Positions 44,769-55,526 are shown, counted from the stretch's first letter. The stretch: 64,000 bases of DNA from CAZSHX01 sp964606895 (GCA_964606895.1 CAZSHX010000013.1:6839-70838), one strand, 5' to 3'. Program-made: numbers and translations. The notes: generated by a model from the letters alone, not told the origin.

Positions 44769-47700
44769 TTATTGATCGATTTGACTATTAATGGTTCTTA
44801 CAGAATTATCCCATGCATCTTCAACTTCCGGGGCAACAGGATCGTGGATAACTTTTCTTGCATTTTTAAGAGTATCATAAGCAACCCACACGCCTAAAAT
44901 AATTAAACCACCTATTACTGCAAATCCTAATATTGCATTTCTGCCAGTAGGATCAGTTTTTATAACTGGATTTCCATCAGCATACCAGTATAAATTTGGT
45001 GCTTTGATAGGATCTTCACTTGTAAATCTTCCCAACTGAGAATCATAGAACCTAGCTCTCATGTTGAAGATTCCATCACCTTCGTCAATAACTCCATATT
45101 TACCAACAAATTTGAAAGGATTGAAATCGTTCAAAGGTTCCTCAGAATTTAGCAATTTCCCAAATTCTTCGTACAAATACTTGTGAGTAACGTTCTCGCT
45201 TTCGTCCGTCATGGCTATAGTACTGCCTCTAAGGTCATAATGGAAATATGATACTTCATCATTCTTTATCCTGTAGAGTAAACCATTGCCATAAATGTAA
45301 TAAGACAGTGGATTCCCGCTAACGTCTGTCTCCATTAAGATACTAGGCATTGAACCATTAAGATTTTGTAAATACCTTCTGGTTTGTGTCCCTTTTGTTC
45401 TTTCTATTCTGTTATTCAAATTGTCATAAACATAACTGATTTCCTCACTACCTTCAAATTTTGTTACTCTATCAAAGATGTCAAAAGTAAATTTGTAGGG
45501 TTGAGTTGTACTTGTTTTCCGGATTAAATTCCCATTAAGATCGTGAGTAAAAGTGTTTGAAGCTTCAGTCGCAATCTGATTGGCGATATCGTAAGTATAA
45601 TTAGTTGTCCCGGCATTTGGGAATTCTCTTTCAAGGGGCTCACCTTTTGTTTCTTTAGTGATGTTGCTTAGATTGTCATATTCATAAGTATAAGAATTAA
45701 TTAAGGTGCCTGAAGACTTTTTATTACTGAATGATTTGATTCTTCCTGCATTGTCGTAAAGATAATCCGAAACAGTTCCATTTGGCAATGTAACCTTCTT
45801 CAAAGAACCATTCAGATTGTATTCGTAAGTTGTTGTATTGTTCAACCAATCAGTCACCTGATAGAGCAAGTCATCGTTATAATAGGAATAATTAACTACC
45901 TTGTCTCCGGGATAAATCAATTTTTTCAGGTTATTGTTTTTGTCGTATTCATATTGTATTTTCTTATTGAATCTGTCGGTATAAGATACCATACGTCCTA
46001 ATAAATCATAATTTATTGCTTCGAAATTATTCAGATTATCAATCACGCCAATTAATGAACCACTTTCATTGTAGAAATAATTTATTTCAGAATTATCGAA
46101 CTTGGATGAACTCACATTGAAAACCGGATAATTTTGATACTCAAAAAACTTTGAATCGGGCTTAGTAAACTTCTTCAATTCAGATTTTTCATCATATTCA
46201 AAAGTCTTTTCTCTTCCCAATGGATTCTTCTTTGATGCCAATTTATCGAATGCGTTGTATTGGAATAAATCACTATTTCCCTTTGCATTAACAATCTCAA
46301 CAACGTTACCATTCTTATCATATTTGTATTGAGTTGTCTTTGAATTTGCATCTTTAGTAGAAAGGACTTTATCCTCATTATCGTAAACATACTCGGTTAC
46401 ATTACCTTTAGGATCGGTGACTTTAATTAACCTGCTGGCAGCATCATAATTGTTTTGAGTGATGTTACCAAGATTATCAGTAGCACTGATCAAATCTCCA
46501 TTGGCATTATAACTGTAACTTGTCTTCAGTCCTAATGGATCTTCAAAAACAGATAATTTTCCCTTCGAATTATAAGTGTAATTATTCGAATTTCTTGGTG
46601 TCTGAATGCTTAACAAATTACCTTTTGCATCATAGCTGTAATGGGTTGTAAAACCATTTGGATTAGTATATGTTATCAAATCATTCTTAGCATCATAGAA
46701 GAGGTTATGAACCACATCATAAGGTTCTTCAATTTTGATGATGTTACCGTTTGCAGGGTCATAAGTGTATTTTGTTATTGCTCCGTCAGCACTTTGAACC
46801 TGACTTAAAAGCGGTGAATCCTCGCTTAAATAGCTAAAATCAATTGATTTATTTGATGGTTTTGTGATTTTAGATATTTTTGGAAGAAGATTTGAACTTG
46901 TCGGTTGAGTATAACAATATGTAACTATCTCACCCGGATTAACAATTTCAGCTTTGTTGTCAGAATATTTGAAATTCGTAGTAACACGAGTGTCATCATC
47001 CCCAAATGTCTGATTTATTACTTTTCTATCAGAATAAGTCATCTTCAGATAGTTCCCTTTTGGGAAGGTGATTTTTGTAAGCAAATGATTGTAAGGTTCT
47101 TCTGTATCATACGAATAGGTGTAGTAATTGTCATTTGCATTAGTATATTTTACCATGTTGTTATTTCTATCGTATTCATAGTTAACTTTTCTTCCCATTG
47201 GATCTGCAACAGATTTAATCAAATGAGATTTCTCCGGTTCGGAATAATATTCGAACTGAAGCAATCTTCCCTCTGCACTGGTTACTCTTGCTAATTTACC
47301 TACACCTTGATAAAACAAGCTTGTATTATTCCCATTCCTATCAGATATTTGCCTTAAATAGAATACTGAATCTGTGGGGTAGAATTTTTCAAATCTGGAA
47401 ATAATCTGATTCTTTGTTTTCAATTGGTAGGTACCATCAATATTGAGCTTTAGTTCACTATATACTCCATTTATCTTGGAATTGACAGTACTTCCTAAAT
47501 TAGGAAGCGGATAACTGATAACTGATCCATCAGCACCAACATGATAAATCACATTTTGAGTTAAGTACAAATAGCTATTGTATGGATGACTCCAACCAGG
47601 ACCAAGAGGTGCATTCACGGACATGAACCCTACAGCAAGTGAATTGTAGAAATGGGAAAACTCAAGCGGAAATCCTAAACCCGGAATGCTAAAACTTGTA

Positions 47701-50700
47701 ATTGAAGATGACTTCAAATTTCCATTAGCTGGATTTACACCTTTGGCGGCAGATGGTTGTCCTGAAAACCAAGACAATTGAGGAACATCACCATCAATCG
47801 AAACATAAAATGCATTTCTTTTGTAAGTATAATTGTAACTTGCAACTGCATTCTTTCTTTCAAACTCACTAGTAGTAAAAAAGTGGTCTTTAACAATTTC
47901 TGGAGAAGAAGTAAATAATTCAAGCTCATGCATTCTTGTCAAACCATCATGATATTTGCTGAATGTATAACCTAATATGCCTTCATAATCCCATCCTCCC
48001 GCTATTGAATCATTTTTCTCTTTCAAGCTTGATGTATAATAATGCCGGTTAGCTTTCTGAACTGATTCTTCGCCTTTTTTATATAAACGGAAAACTGTCT
48101 TCATTTGATCGGTCGGATCTAAAATCGTAAAAGGATTTACAGATAAATAACCCTCAACTCTTTCAAAATTATAACCTGAGTTCTTTGCTCCATCCAGATG
48201 TGTCTTTGAAGTGCAGTAAAAATGGTCGGCATCTTCCGGTTTGTAAGCCCGATAAATCGGTTTCCAAATGGGTTTTGAAGCAATGGGAGGTTTGTACATA
48301 AATGAATCAACTACTGATTCTAAAATCTGTCCATCATAAAAATATGCTTTTATTTTCCAATATTGTTTGCCTTCAGTGAGCCAACCTGCACACAAATCAT
48401 AAAAATCTGCTTTTAAATTATTAATTTCCGGAATATTTATCGGAGATACCTCTTTTGAATTGAATTGTTTGTCATCATCAACCCATAGTTCATAGCGAGT
48501 GGCACCAATATTTTCCCATTTGAAAACAATATTGCTTGTCAAAACTTCATCACCTTTAACCGGACTTATTAATTCAGGATTCACAATTGTATTATCAACT
48601 GTAATATCAGCTGATACAGGAATACCCCACTCGCCGAGAGAGTTTTTAGCTCTTGCGAAAAGCTTATGGGGACCGATATTTACATCAAAAAGACTTGCAC
48701 GGTCATTAATTTCTACATCAGCAGCAGGAATCAGCGGAAAGGTCTTTCCGAGTCCTTTTCCTGGGTCATCGTCAACAAAATACTCTACATCCATAATTTT
48801 TGATTCCGGTTTCTCATCCATAATGTAAACCATTCTCATTTGCGGTATGCCCCAATTATTAGTATAATTCTTGGCTCTGACATACATTCTATGAAGACCT
48901 GTTGGTTCATTTGCAACACTCAAAGCTTGCTCTCGACCGGAAGAGAAGTCATCAACCTTACCTCCATTACCGAATCCGGGGTCTGTATCAAAGAAATATT
49001 CAGCATCTGTGACCCAGTCCTGACCTATTGGCTGGTCATCATAGATGTAAACCATCCTCATTTGAGGAACGCTCCATTTGCCGTTTGAATCCTTGAATCG
49101 CATATATAATCTATGCAAACCGGTTGTTAATTGTTCAGGATGTTTCTCAAATTTCAGAACTAAATCTAAGTCAGCAAAGCTAAATGGAGCATCAATTTCA
49201 TAAATATTCCTTGATGATTCAGTGGCGGACAATCCAGGATCCGTATCAAGAAAATACTCATAATGCGTAAGACTTGGCGAACCTGATTGATTTACACCGA
49301 TATAATTTGCTTTTGTAACTTCTCCATTCCCATTAGTATTTGATACCTTCATCTTTACAGTGTAGAAACCAGGATAAATATATGTATTAGTCGGATTTTT
49401 TTCTGTACTCTTGTTACCATCACCAAAATCCCATTCGTAGGTTCCATTTTCATAATAACTCGGAGATGCATCTGAAAAATCAACAATTAAAGGAACATTA
49501 CCACAAGTTCTATTTGAAGTAAAGTCCGCCTTTGTATTAACTTTTTCTACAATAGCTCGAATGCAAAGATTATAAGGATAAGAAGTGTTTTTGCCCATTG
49601 AAATCCAATCATCTCCATCAATACTAAACCAACTTTTATTTTCGACTGGAATAGTTTCCCAAACAAATGATAAATTATTGGTGGGCATTTCTCCGGATTC
49701 CGGTTCAAAAGGTATTGCGGCTGATTCAATATTATCTGCTTTGTAAAATAATTTAATAAAGATATCCGAATTCTTTGAAATAATAATATCTTTTCGAAGT
49801 TCAAAAGATTTGAAACCTCTATATTCAACCTTTAAATCTTTATCCTGATATAATAGGTTTTTCAATTCATTAGTTGTTGTGTTGAAATCAGAATAAATTT
49901 CAATACTAATTGTACCAGGATTTAGAATCCAACTAGATATATATTTTAATCTTGATATTTCTGAGACATTATATTTTACTAATCCATATCCAGAACCAGT
50001 TGATAATGTACCAGTTTGAATGATGTTTTGTCCTTCTGAATTCTTTCCTACAAATTTAATCGTCTTACCTAAATCATCAATAAATTGACCATATCCTATT
50101 CTATCATAAACCAAAGTAGAATAATTGGAATTATTAGGTATGACCTTCTCCCAAAAGTAAAAATTATCGTAAACAATTGGAGTTTTTATAAACCCAAACA
50201 TCCAGTCATCAATTTTATATGGCAATTCATTTAAATAATCTAAGTTAAAATATTCTAACCATTTAAAAAAATTTTCGTTTTCGTACCATTGAAAATCAGA
50301 ATCCTTTATTTTCCAACACTGTTTTTTATCATTCCACCCTACAATTGATATAACATGATTCTGTGTTCCGTTTTTGAATTTTATACATACTGGAGATTGG
50401 TAAGTAAAAATAATTTCTTTAATTTTATTAATGTCATATTTCGATTCAACTACATCTAAAATTCTATAATTGCTTGGGACATCTTGACAATCATGATATT
50501 CCAAATTGTAAGGATCTTTTGATTCTGAAATTACACCATTTGATAATAAACAATAAGATGCGGTTCTACCATTTCCACCTCCGAGTAAATTCGACGAAAT
50601 CACTTCATCTTTTTTTACTTTTAAAGGATTACAATTAATAATATTTTGCTCTGATAAATCAAGAACATTGGATTCAAAGCCAAGTTTTATTAGCCTTGAT

Positions 50701-50867
50701 TCAATGCAAGTTATCGCAGCAAATGCCCAACAGGGACCGTTGATCTTTTGATCTTTTCTGGATGTTATATAATCATCTGGAATTTGATAACTTTCTGGCA
50801 ACTGGGCTAACAAATAAGAACTACTCAACAATAAACCCATAAATACATAAATTATTTTCTTTTTCAT
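44769..50867 (-). CDS. 2032-aa secreted papain-like / PKD / RHS-repeat protein
   Basis: A signal peptide (IIYVFMGLLLSSSYLLA) leads a C1 papain-like domain (residues ~20-230): GPCWAFAAI with the catalytic Cys, and NHVISIVGW with the His. The third position reads WKIKDSD instead of the usual N-S-W. Then come a beta domain, a PKD domain (~455-545, YEWDFGDGNKSTEKNP), three EYFxDTDPG repeats (~550-780), and a DUF5648-like segment (YKPEDADHFYCTSKTHLDGA). A long YD-repeat shell (~1040-1890) and an RHS core (RARFYDSQLGRFTSEDPI) follow. The ~55-residue tail has one membrane-like helix (ILGFAVIGGLIILGVWVAY). RHS shells often encase toxins; here the variable tip is very short. Confidence 0.9.
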   Translation of the reverse strand: MKKKIIYVFMGLLLSSSYLLAQLPESYQIPDDYITSRKDQKINGPCWAFAAITCIESRLIKLGFESNVLDLSEQNIINCNPLKVKKDEVISSNLLGGGNGRTASYCLLSNGVISESKDPYNLEYHDCQDVPSNYRILDVVESKYDINKIKEIIFTYQSPVCIKFKNGTQNHVISIVGWNDKKQCWKIKDSDFQWYENENFFKWLEYFNLDYLNELPYKIDDWMFGFIKTPIVYDNFYFWEKVIPNNSNYSTLVYDRIGYGQFIDDLGKTIKFVGKNSEGQNIIQTGTLSTGSGYGLVKYNVSEISRLKYISSWILNPGTISIEIYSDFNTTTNELKNLLYQDKDLKVEYRGFKSFELRKDIIISKNSDIFIKLFYKADNIESAAIPFEPESGEMPTNNLSFVWETIPVENKSWFSIDGDDWISMGKNTSYPYNLCIRAIVEKVNTKADFTSNRTCGNVPLIVDFSDASPSYYENGTYEWDFGDGNKSTEKNPTNTYIYPGFYTVKMKVSNTNGNGEVTKANYIGVNQSGSPSLTHYEYFLDTDPGLSATESSRNIYEIDAPFSFADLDLVLKFEKHPEQLTTGLHRLYMRFKDSNGKWSVPQMRMVYIYDDQPIGQDWVTDAEYFFDTDPGFGNGGKVDDFSSGREQALSVANEPTGLHRMYVRAKNYTNNWGIPQMRMVYIMDEKPESKIMDVEYFVDDDPGKGLGKTFPLIPAADVEINDRASLFDVNIGPHKLFARAKNSLGEWGIPVSADITVDNTIVNPELISPVKGDEVLTSNIVFKWENIGATRYELWVDDDKQFNSKEVSPINIPEINNLKADFYDLCAGWLTEGKQYWKIKAYFYDGQILESVVDSFMYKPPIASKPIWKPIYRAYKPEDADHFYCTSKTHLDGAKNSGYNFERVEGYLSVNPFTILDPTDQMKTVFRLYKKGEESVQKANRHYYTSSLKEKNDSIAGGWDYEGILGYTFSKYHDGLTRMHELELFTSSPEIVKDHFFTTSEFERKNAVASYNYTYKRNAFYVSIDGDVPQLSWFSGQPSAAKGVNPANGNLKSSSITSFSIPGLGFPLEFSHFYNSLAVGFMSVNAPLGPGWSHPYNSYLYLTQNVIYHVGADGSVISYPLPNLGSTVNSKINGVYSELKLNIDGTYQLKTKNQIISRFEKFYPTDSVFYLRQISDRNGNNTSLFYQGVGKLARVTSAEGRLLQFEYYSEPEKSHLIKSVADPMGRKVNYEYDRNNNMVKYTNANDNYYTYSYDTEEPYNHLLTKITFPKGNYLKMTYSDRKVINQTFGDDDTRVTTNFKYSDNKAEIVNPGEIVTYCYTQPTSSNLLPKISKITKPSNKSIDFSYLSEDSPLLSQVQSADGAITKYTYDPANGNIIKIEEPYDVVHNLFYDAKNDLITYTNPNGFTTHYSYDAKGNLLSIQTPRNSNNYTYNSKGKLSVFEDPLGLKTSYSYNANGDLISATDNLGNITQNNYDAASRLIKVTDPKGNVTEYVYDNEDKVLSTKDANSKTTQYKYDKNGNVVEIVNAKGNSDLFQYNAFDKLASKKNPLGREKTFEYDEKSELKKFTKPDSKFFEYQNYPVFNVSSSKFDNSEINYFYNESGSLIGVIDNLNNFEAINYDLLGRMVSYTDRFNKKIQYEYDKNNNLKKLIYPGDKVVNYSYYNDDLLYQVTDWLNNTTTYEYNLNGSLKKVTLPNGTVSDYLYDNAGRIKSFSNKKSSGTLINSYTYEYDNLSNITKETKGEPLEREFPNAGTTNYTYDIANQIATEASNTFTHDLNGNLIRKTSTTQPYKFTFDIFDRVTKFEGSEEISYVYDNLNNRIERTKGTQTRRYLQNLNGSMPSILMETDVSGNPLSYYIYGNGLLYRIKNDEVSYFHYDLRGSTIAMTDESENVTHKYLYEEFGKLLNSEEPLNDFNPFKFVGKYGVIDEGDGIFNMRARFYDSQLGRFTSEDPIKAPNLYWYADGNPVIKTDPTGRNAILGFAVIGGLIILGVWVAYDTLKNARKVIHDPVAPEVEDAWDNSVRTINSQIDQ

Positions 50868-50880
50868 TTTTTCTATTTCC

Positions 50881-51933
50881 TTACTTATTTGATTTTGCTT
50901 TGATTTTTACTTTAACACCATTTTGGCGAGTTGCCGAATTTGCTGCTTCGAATTGATAAATTATTGGAACATCTGGATACCCACCTTCAACAAAAGGTGT
51001 GAGTCCACCAAAAATTCCAATTTCAGTACCATTATTATTTTCGGCTGAACCTAAAGACCCTGGAATTACATGGTAAGAAGCATTGAATACTGTCGATAGA
51101 TCAACACCATTTCTGTTATTATCCCCCACAGGAAGTACATTGTAATCCCTCCAATAATCAAAGCAACAACAGCCTCCACCATAAACTTGATCTTTATATT
51201 GTTTGTCTCTGCTTAAATTGTTTTTATAATTAGCATAACTACAAGCTCCTGAGGTTATCATATTATACTCAATAAAAGCCTGAGTATTTGAAAATGAAAT
51301 TGCAATTGGATTAGCTTGTATTGGACACCATCCACCCGCTTGTGCGAAATAGTTCAAATAAATTAGATTGTTATATATTGATAATGTTGAATTGCATGCT
51401 GAAATTCCTCCACCGTTATTACTGTTCTCCATGAAATTGTTATTAATCCTAACATCATTATTGCAATCAATCCATATCAAAAAGTTAGTATATGATTTAA
51501 TGAAATTCTGCATTATAACCGTACCTGTGTGGTTTGCTTGCACTGTAATATTTGTTAATTGATTTCGCTTTATTGTAATATTACTCGCATTAATATCTAC
51601 ATTAAAAAAACCAGCCAAACTTTGCAATTGTGACCAATCAGATCCTTGATTAAAAACGATAGATCCAGAAATAAAAGTATGATTCAAACCATAATCCACA
51701 TCGGTCCAACCATTTCCAATAATTGTCAAGCGTTTCGAGATTATAGCCCCTGAATATGCATTTTGAGATGGATAAATATAAATAACATCACCATCTGAAG
51801 CAGCATCAATTGCAGACTGCAATGTCACATACTGTCCAAGTTTTGGAAATTTATTGTCAACAGTTAACACATTTCCTTTCAGAACTAAATTAGTAAGTAC
51901 CAATAGGATAAATAAATTTAATAAATTCTTCAT
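50881..51933 (-). CDS. Secreted beta-helix-like protein, paralogue 4 of a tandem family
   Basis: The 350-aa protein starts at ATG 51933 (AAAGGATCG upstream); the frame continues upstream into the neighbouring gene, which is spurious. A signal peptide (LLNLFILLVLTNLVLKG) is followed by the family opening LTVDNKFPKLGQYVTLQSA and GDVIYIYPSQ. Many short Asn-rich turns (NNFMENSNNGGGISACNSTLSIYNN) come next, as in right-handed parallel beta-helices. It ends GVKVKIKAKSNK like its three neighbours. It is the most diverged member and lies 13 bp upstream of the RHS gene. Confidence 0.8.
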   Translation of the reverse strand: MKNLLNLFILLVLTNLVLKGNVLTVDNKFPKLGQYVTLQSAIDAASDGDVIYIYPSQNAYSGAIISKRLTIIGNGWTDVDYGLNHTFISGSIVFNQGSDWSQLQSLAGFFNVDINASNITIKRNQLTNITVQANHTGTVIMQNFIKSYTNFLIWIDCNNDVRINNNFMENSNNGGGISACNSTLSIYNNLIYLNYFAQAGGWCPIQANPIAISFSNTQAFIEYNMITSGACSYANYKNNLSRDKQYKDQVYGGGCCCFDYWRDYNVLPVGDNNRNGVDLSTVFNASYHVIPGSLGSAENNNGTEIGIFGGLTPFVEGGYPDVPIIYQFEAANSATRQNGVKVKIKAKSNK

Positions 51934-51943
51934 AATCGATCCT

Positions 51944-53041
51944 TTATTTATTTGATTTTGCTTTGATTTTAACTTTAACACCATTTTGGCGAGATGCATA
52001 ACTTCCGGCTTCAAACAGATAAATGACTGGAATGTCTGGATAACCACCATCAATATATGGGGTATCTCCTCCATAAATACCAACCTCTTTAGCGTTGTCG
52101 AATAATAGTTCAGTTTTATAGACTCCTTCACTACTCGCTATTGAGCCGGGAATAATATGATAACCATTGATAAAAATTGTTGAAAAATCAATTCGGGTTG
52201 TATTGTTACTAGTCGGGAACATATCAACAACTTCATAACCACCTGAACCTGCTACCCAATTCCCATGATAGAACCATCTTAACGCACTTGATGATATATT
52301 GTATTTGAAAAATTGCTCAGGAGTTGAATTATGACCTTGAATTAATAAATTATATTGAATTAATAAAGATGAGCAATTTACTGAAATAATGGCATACCCG
52401 GTTGTAGTGGGGTTGCCATTCCAGGATGTATTTTGAAAAGGGGAGGAACTCAATAAATTATTACTAATTATACCATTTGAAGTGTTTAAATAGATACAAC
52501 ATGGGTATCCTGAACCACCAATTGATGAAGCATCTGCAAATATAATATTATTTGATACCATAATACCGTTACTATTTTTAATGTTTAAACAATATTCGTA
52601 AGCAGAACTGGATGTTAAATAGTTCTGAATAATTTTAATCGAATTATGATTAGGATTCGCAAGAATATTGCATAGCCTACATCTTTGGATCGTAACATTA
52701 TTACCGTCTATAATAATTGGGAAAGTACCATCCAAACTACTTATCGTAACACCATCAGCTAATACTTTCAATTCTCCAGTAATTTTGCTTGTATAAAGGT
52801 TAGGATCTGTAGTAATAAATCCGTTTCCGGAAATAGTAATTTGTTTGGTAACAGTAATTGCCTGATATGGCGTAGGTGAAGGATAAATATATATAATATC
52901 CCCTATATTTGCAACATCATGAGCGGCTTGTAGTGTCTCAAATTGGCCTAGTCTAGGAACCTTATTGTCAACAGTAATAATACCTGCTTCCAAAACAAAT
53001 GAGCAATGAACAACAACTAATATTAAAAACATTTTTTTCAT
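51944..53041 (-). CDS. Secreted beta-helix-like protein, paralogue 3
   Basis: The 365-aa protein has a signal peptide (MFLILVVVHCSFVLEAG) and ITVDNKVPRLGQFETLQAAHDVA at the mature start. A Pectate-lyase-like series of short strands with Asn ladders (NGIMVSNNIIFADASS) follows. The end is DGGYPDIPVIYLFEAGSYASRQ then the shared GVKVKIKAKSNK. Conserved HIIPGSIASSEGVYKT and ELLFDNAKEVGIYGGD occur near the end. No catalytic Asp/Arg set of pectate lyase is seen, so a structural or binding role is more likely. Confidence 0.82.
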   Translation of the reverse strand: MKKMFLILVVVHCSFVLEAGIITVDNKVPRLGQFETLQAAHDVANIGDIIYIYPSPTPYQAITVTKQITISGNGFITTDPNLYTSKITGELKVLADGVTISSLDGTFPIIIDGNNVTIQRCRLCNILANPNHNSIKIIQNYLTSSSAYEYCLNIKNSNGIMVSNNIIFADASSIGGSGYPCCIYLNTSNGIISNNLLSSSPFQNTSWNGNPTTTGYAIISVNCSSLLIQYNLLIQGHNSTPEQFFKYNISSSALRWFYHGNWVAGSGGYEVVDMFPTSNNTTRIDFSTIFINGYHIIPGSIASSEGVYKTELLFDNAKEVGIYGGDTPYIDGGYPDIPVIYLFEAGSYASRQNGVKVKIKAKSNK

Positions 53042-53050
53042 AATTTCCTT

Positions 53051-54154
53051 CTATTTATTTGATTTTGCTTTAATTTTTACTTTTACACCATTCAGTCGTG
53101 TAGCTATACTAGCGGCTTCGAACTGATATATAACTGGAATATCCGGATAGCCACCGTCAACGAATGGAGTATCACCACCATATATACCAACCTCTTTGGC
53201 ATTGTCGAATAAAAGTTGAGTTTTATATGCTCCTTCACTACTGGCTATAGAGCCGGGAATTATATGATAACCGTTTAAGAAAATTGTCGAAAAATCAATT
53301 TTATTTGTATTTTCAGAAGTCGAAAACATATCGACATCTTGACTTTCTCTATGCCACTCCCAACCAAGATAATAAATGTTAAGATGCTGAACATTAGATG
53401 AGATATTATTCTTATAAAAATGACTTGAACCGGATATATGACCTTGATAAAGTAGGTTATATTGTATAAGCAAAGAAGTACAATTTTCTATTAAAAATCC
53501 GTACCCACTTACTATGGTTCCATAAATACTACTTTGAGTTTGGAAAGGATAACTTGAAATATAATTAAACCTGATAATACCATAAGAGTTTTTTATGAAA
53601 ATACAGCAGGGATATCCCGAAACACCATTTTTTGATGTTGATCCGGATTCAATAATATTATTAGAAATAAGAAAACCACTATTACTGTCAATACTAATAC
53701 AACTTTCATATGAGCTACTCGCGTTCAAGGTATTCTGAATGATTTTATTATCTCGATGGTCTGGATTTATAGAAATATTACACAATCTACATCTTTGAAT
53801 TATGACATTGTTGGCATCTATAATAATAGGAAATCCTCCATCTAAACTGGTTATTTTTACAAAGTTAGCGGTAATTATTAATTCACCGATTAGCGCACTT
53901 GAATAAAAACTTGGTTCAATTGTTTCAAATCCATTTCCGGTTATTGTAATCTGTTTTGACACAGTAATCGCTGAATAAGGAACTGGAGATGGATACAGGT
54001 AAATAATATCTCCTGAATTGGCTGCATCATGTGCCGCTTGTAATGAATTGAACTGCCCCATTCCCGGATTCTTATTATCGACAGTAATAACATTACTTTT
54101 AAGAACTGTATTTGCAAGTAATAATAAAATAAGTATAATGAATATATTCTTCAT
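53051..54154 (-). CDS. Secreted beta-helix-like protein, paralogue 2
   Basis: The 367-aa protein is the closest relative of paralogue 3: same signal type (IFIILILLLLANTVLKS), ITVDNKNPGMGQFNSLQAAHD, Asn-rich middle, DFSTIFLNGYHIIPGSIAS and the terminal GVKVKIKAKSNK. AAGGAATTTTT is its ribosome site. The separation from both neighbours is 9-11 bp, consistent with one operon created by tandem duplication. Confidence 0.82.
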   Translation of the reverse strand: MKNIFIILILLLLANTVLKSNVITVDNKNPGMGQFNSLQAAHDAANSGDIIYLYPSPVPYSAITVSKQITITGNGFETIEPSFYSSALIGELIITANFVKITSLDGGFPIIIDANNVIIQRCRLCNISINPDHRDNKIIQNTLNASSSYESCISIDSNSGFLISNNIIESGSTSKNGVSGYPCCIFIKNSYGIIRFNYISSYPFQTQSSIYGTIVSGYGFLIENCTSLLIQYNLLYQGHISGSSHFYKNNISSNVQHLNIYYLGWEWHRESQDVDMFSTSENTNKIDFSTIFLNGYHIIPGSIASSEGAYKTQLLFDNAKEVGIYGGDTPFVDGGYPDIPVIYQFEAASIATRLNGVKVKIKAKSNK

Positions 54155-54165
54155 AAAAATTCCTT

Positions 54166-55242
54166 CTATTTATTTGATTTTGCTTTAATTTTTACTTTAA
54201 CACCATTCAGTCGTGAGGCAGATCCTAATGTTTCAAATTGGTAAATGATAGGAAAATCAGGAAGACCTCCATCCACAAATTGAAAATCACCACCGTAAAT
54301 ACCTAATTCTCTAGAATATGGTCCTTTATCACTTGCTATTGACCCTGGCACAATATGATAGCCATTTGTAAGAATAGTTGAAAAGTCAACAAAATTGGTG
54401 TTATCTTGAGCAGGAAACATAGGAATGGATTCATCAGATTCAAACAATGCCCATGACCAATGGTATTTATTATGTCTTAGCGTATTTGAAGATATATTAT
54501 ATTGATAGAATGAGTTTTCACCGGTAACATGACCGGCAGCCAATAAATTGTATCTGATTTCAACCGTAGTGCAGTTATCTAAATAAAAGGCGTATCCACC
54601 TATACAATTTTCCCAACCGGAATGAATATAAAAATTTGTAGCTATGTAATTTGAAACTATGCTTCCATCAGAATGTTTCATATATATGCAAACCGGCTTC
54701 GAATCTGAACCGTTATCCGCCATATAATGAATAATGATATTATTTGAAATAGTAACCGCTTGATTATCTTCAATGATAATACTATACCCGTTTGCACTAG
54801 CAAAATTGATTTTATTTTGAACTATTTCGTTATTATGAAACCCTGGTTGGATAATGATATTACTCAAATTATTTCTTTGAATTCTGACATGACTTGCGGC
54901 GATTCTAACTGAAAACTGACCATCTAAACTTGTTATCTTTACACCATCCGATGTTACATTAAACTCTCCAATAATTTTACTTGTGTAGAAACTTGGTACA
55001 GGAGTTTCAAATCCATTTCCAGAAATAGTTAAGTGTTTACTTACTGTTATGGCTTGATAAGGGATTGGAGATGGGTAAATATAAATTATCGCTGTGCCAT
55101 CATTAGCCGCAAAGTCATGGGCATCCTGCAAGTTTGTAAACTGTCCCATGCTTGGAACCTTGTTATCAACAGTAATAATAGTGGAGTAACAATAGTTTAC
55201 TCCGATAAGAAAAAAAATCAGAAAGAAAAACAGCTTTGGCAT
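54166..55242 (-). CDS. Secreted beta-helix-like protein, paralogue 1 (first of the operon)
   Basis: The 358-aa protein is taken from ATG 55242 because MPKLFFFLIFFLIGVNYCYS matches the signal length of its paralogues; ATG 55284 would add 14 residues. Mature start ITVDNKVPSMGQFTNLQDAHD, middle Asn-rich turns (NNIIIHYMADNGS), end VDGGLPDFPIIYQFE and GVKVKIKAKSNK. It lacks the LLFDNAKE segment of paralogues 2 and 3 (it reads YSRELGIYGGD instead). It heads a chain of four paralogues, the RHS giant and the T9SS protein, all leftward. Confidence 0.8.
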   Translation of the reverse strand: MPKLFFFLIFFLIGVNYCYSTIITVDNKVPSMGQFTNLQDAHDFAANDGTAIIYIYPSPIPYQAITVSKHLTISGNGFETPVPSFYTSKIIGEFNVTSDGVKITSLDGQFSVRIAASHVRIQRNNLSNIIIQPGFHNNEIVQNKINFASANGYSIIIEDNQAVTISNNIIIHYMADNGSDSKPVCIYMKHSDGSIVSNYIATNFYIHSGWENCIGGYAFYLDNCTTVEIRYNLLAAGHVTGENSFYQYNISSNTLRHNKYHWSWALFESDESIPMFPAQDNTNFVDFSTILTNGYHIVPGSIASDKGPYSRELGIYGGDFQFVDGGLPDFPIIYQFETLGSASRLNGVKVKIKAKSNK

Positions 55243-55486
55243 CAGCGTCAGTCTGGTTATAAGATAGTTACATCTTGCTCGCATAAAGAATCCCAAAAAA
55301 ATGAAATTAAAATTGGTATAATCAATAAATCCTTGAAATTTTTTTTGGTTTCAATATTTCTTTCATTCCCCAAAAAATAAATTATTTTAAACCAAAAAAC
55401 AAAACCACCTTATGCTGTATCTGTAAAATAATGAAAAAAAAGATACTGAGCAAGGGAAATCGAAATGAGCTTAAAATGGAAAGAAC

Positions 55487-55517
55487 GTCAGCCCTCTCTT
55501 TCCGAGAGGGCTGTTTT
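55487..55517. terminator. Hairpin terminator
   Basis: A perfect 9-bp stem CAGCCCTCT / AGAGGGCTG with a 7-nt loop and a TTTT tail on the plus strand. It lies just past the T9SS remnant read from the right, and may be what is left of that gene's terminator. Confidence 0.7.
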
Positions 55518-55526
55518 GAAAGTGAA

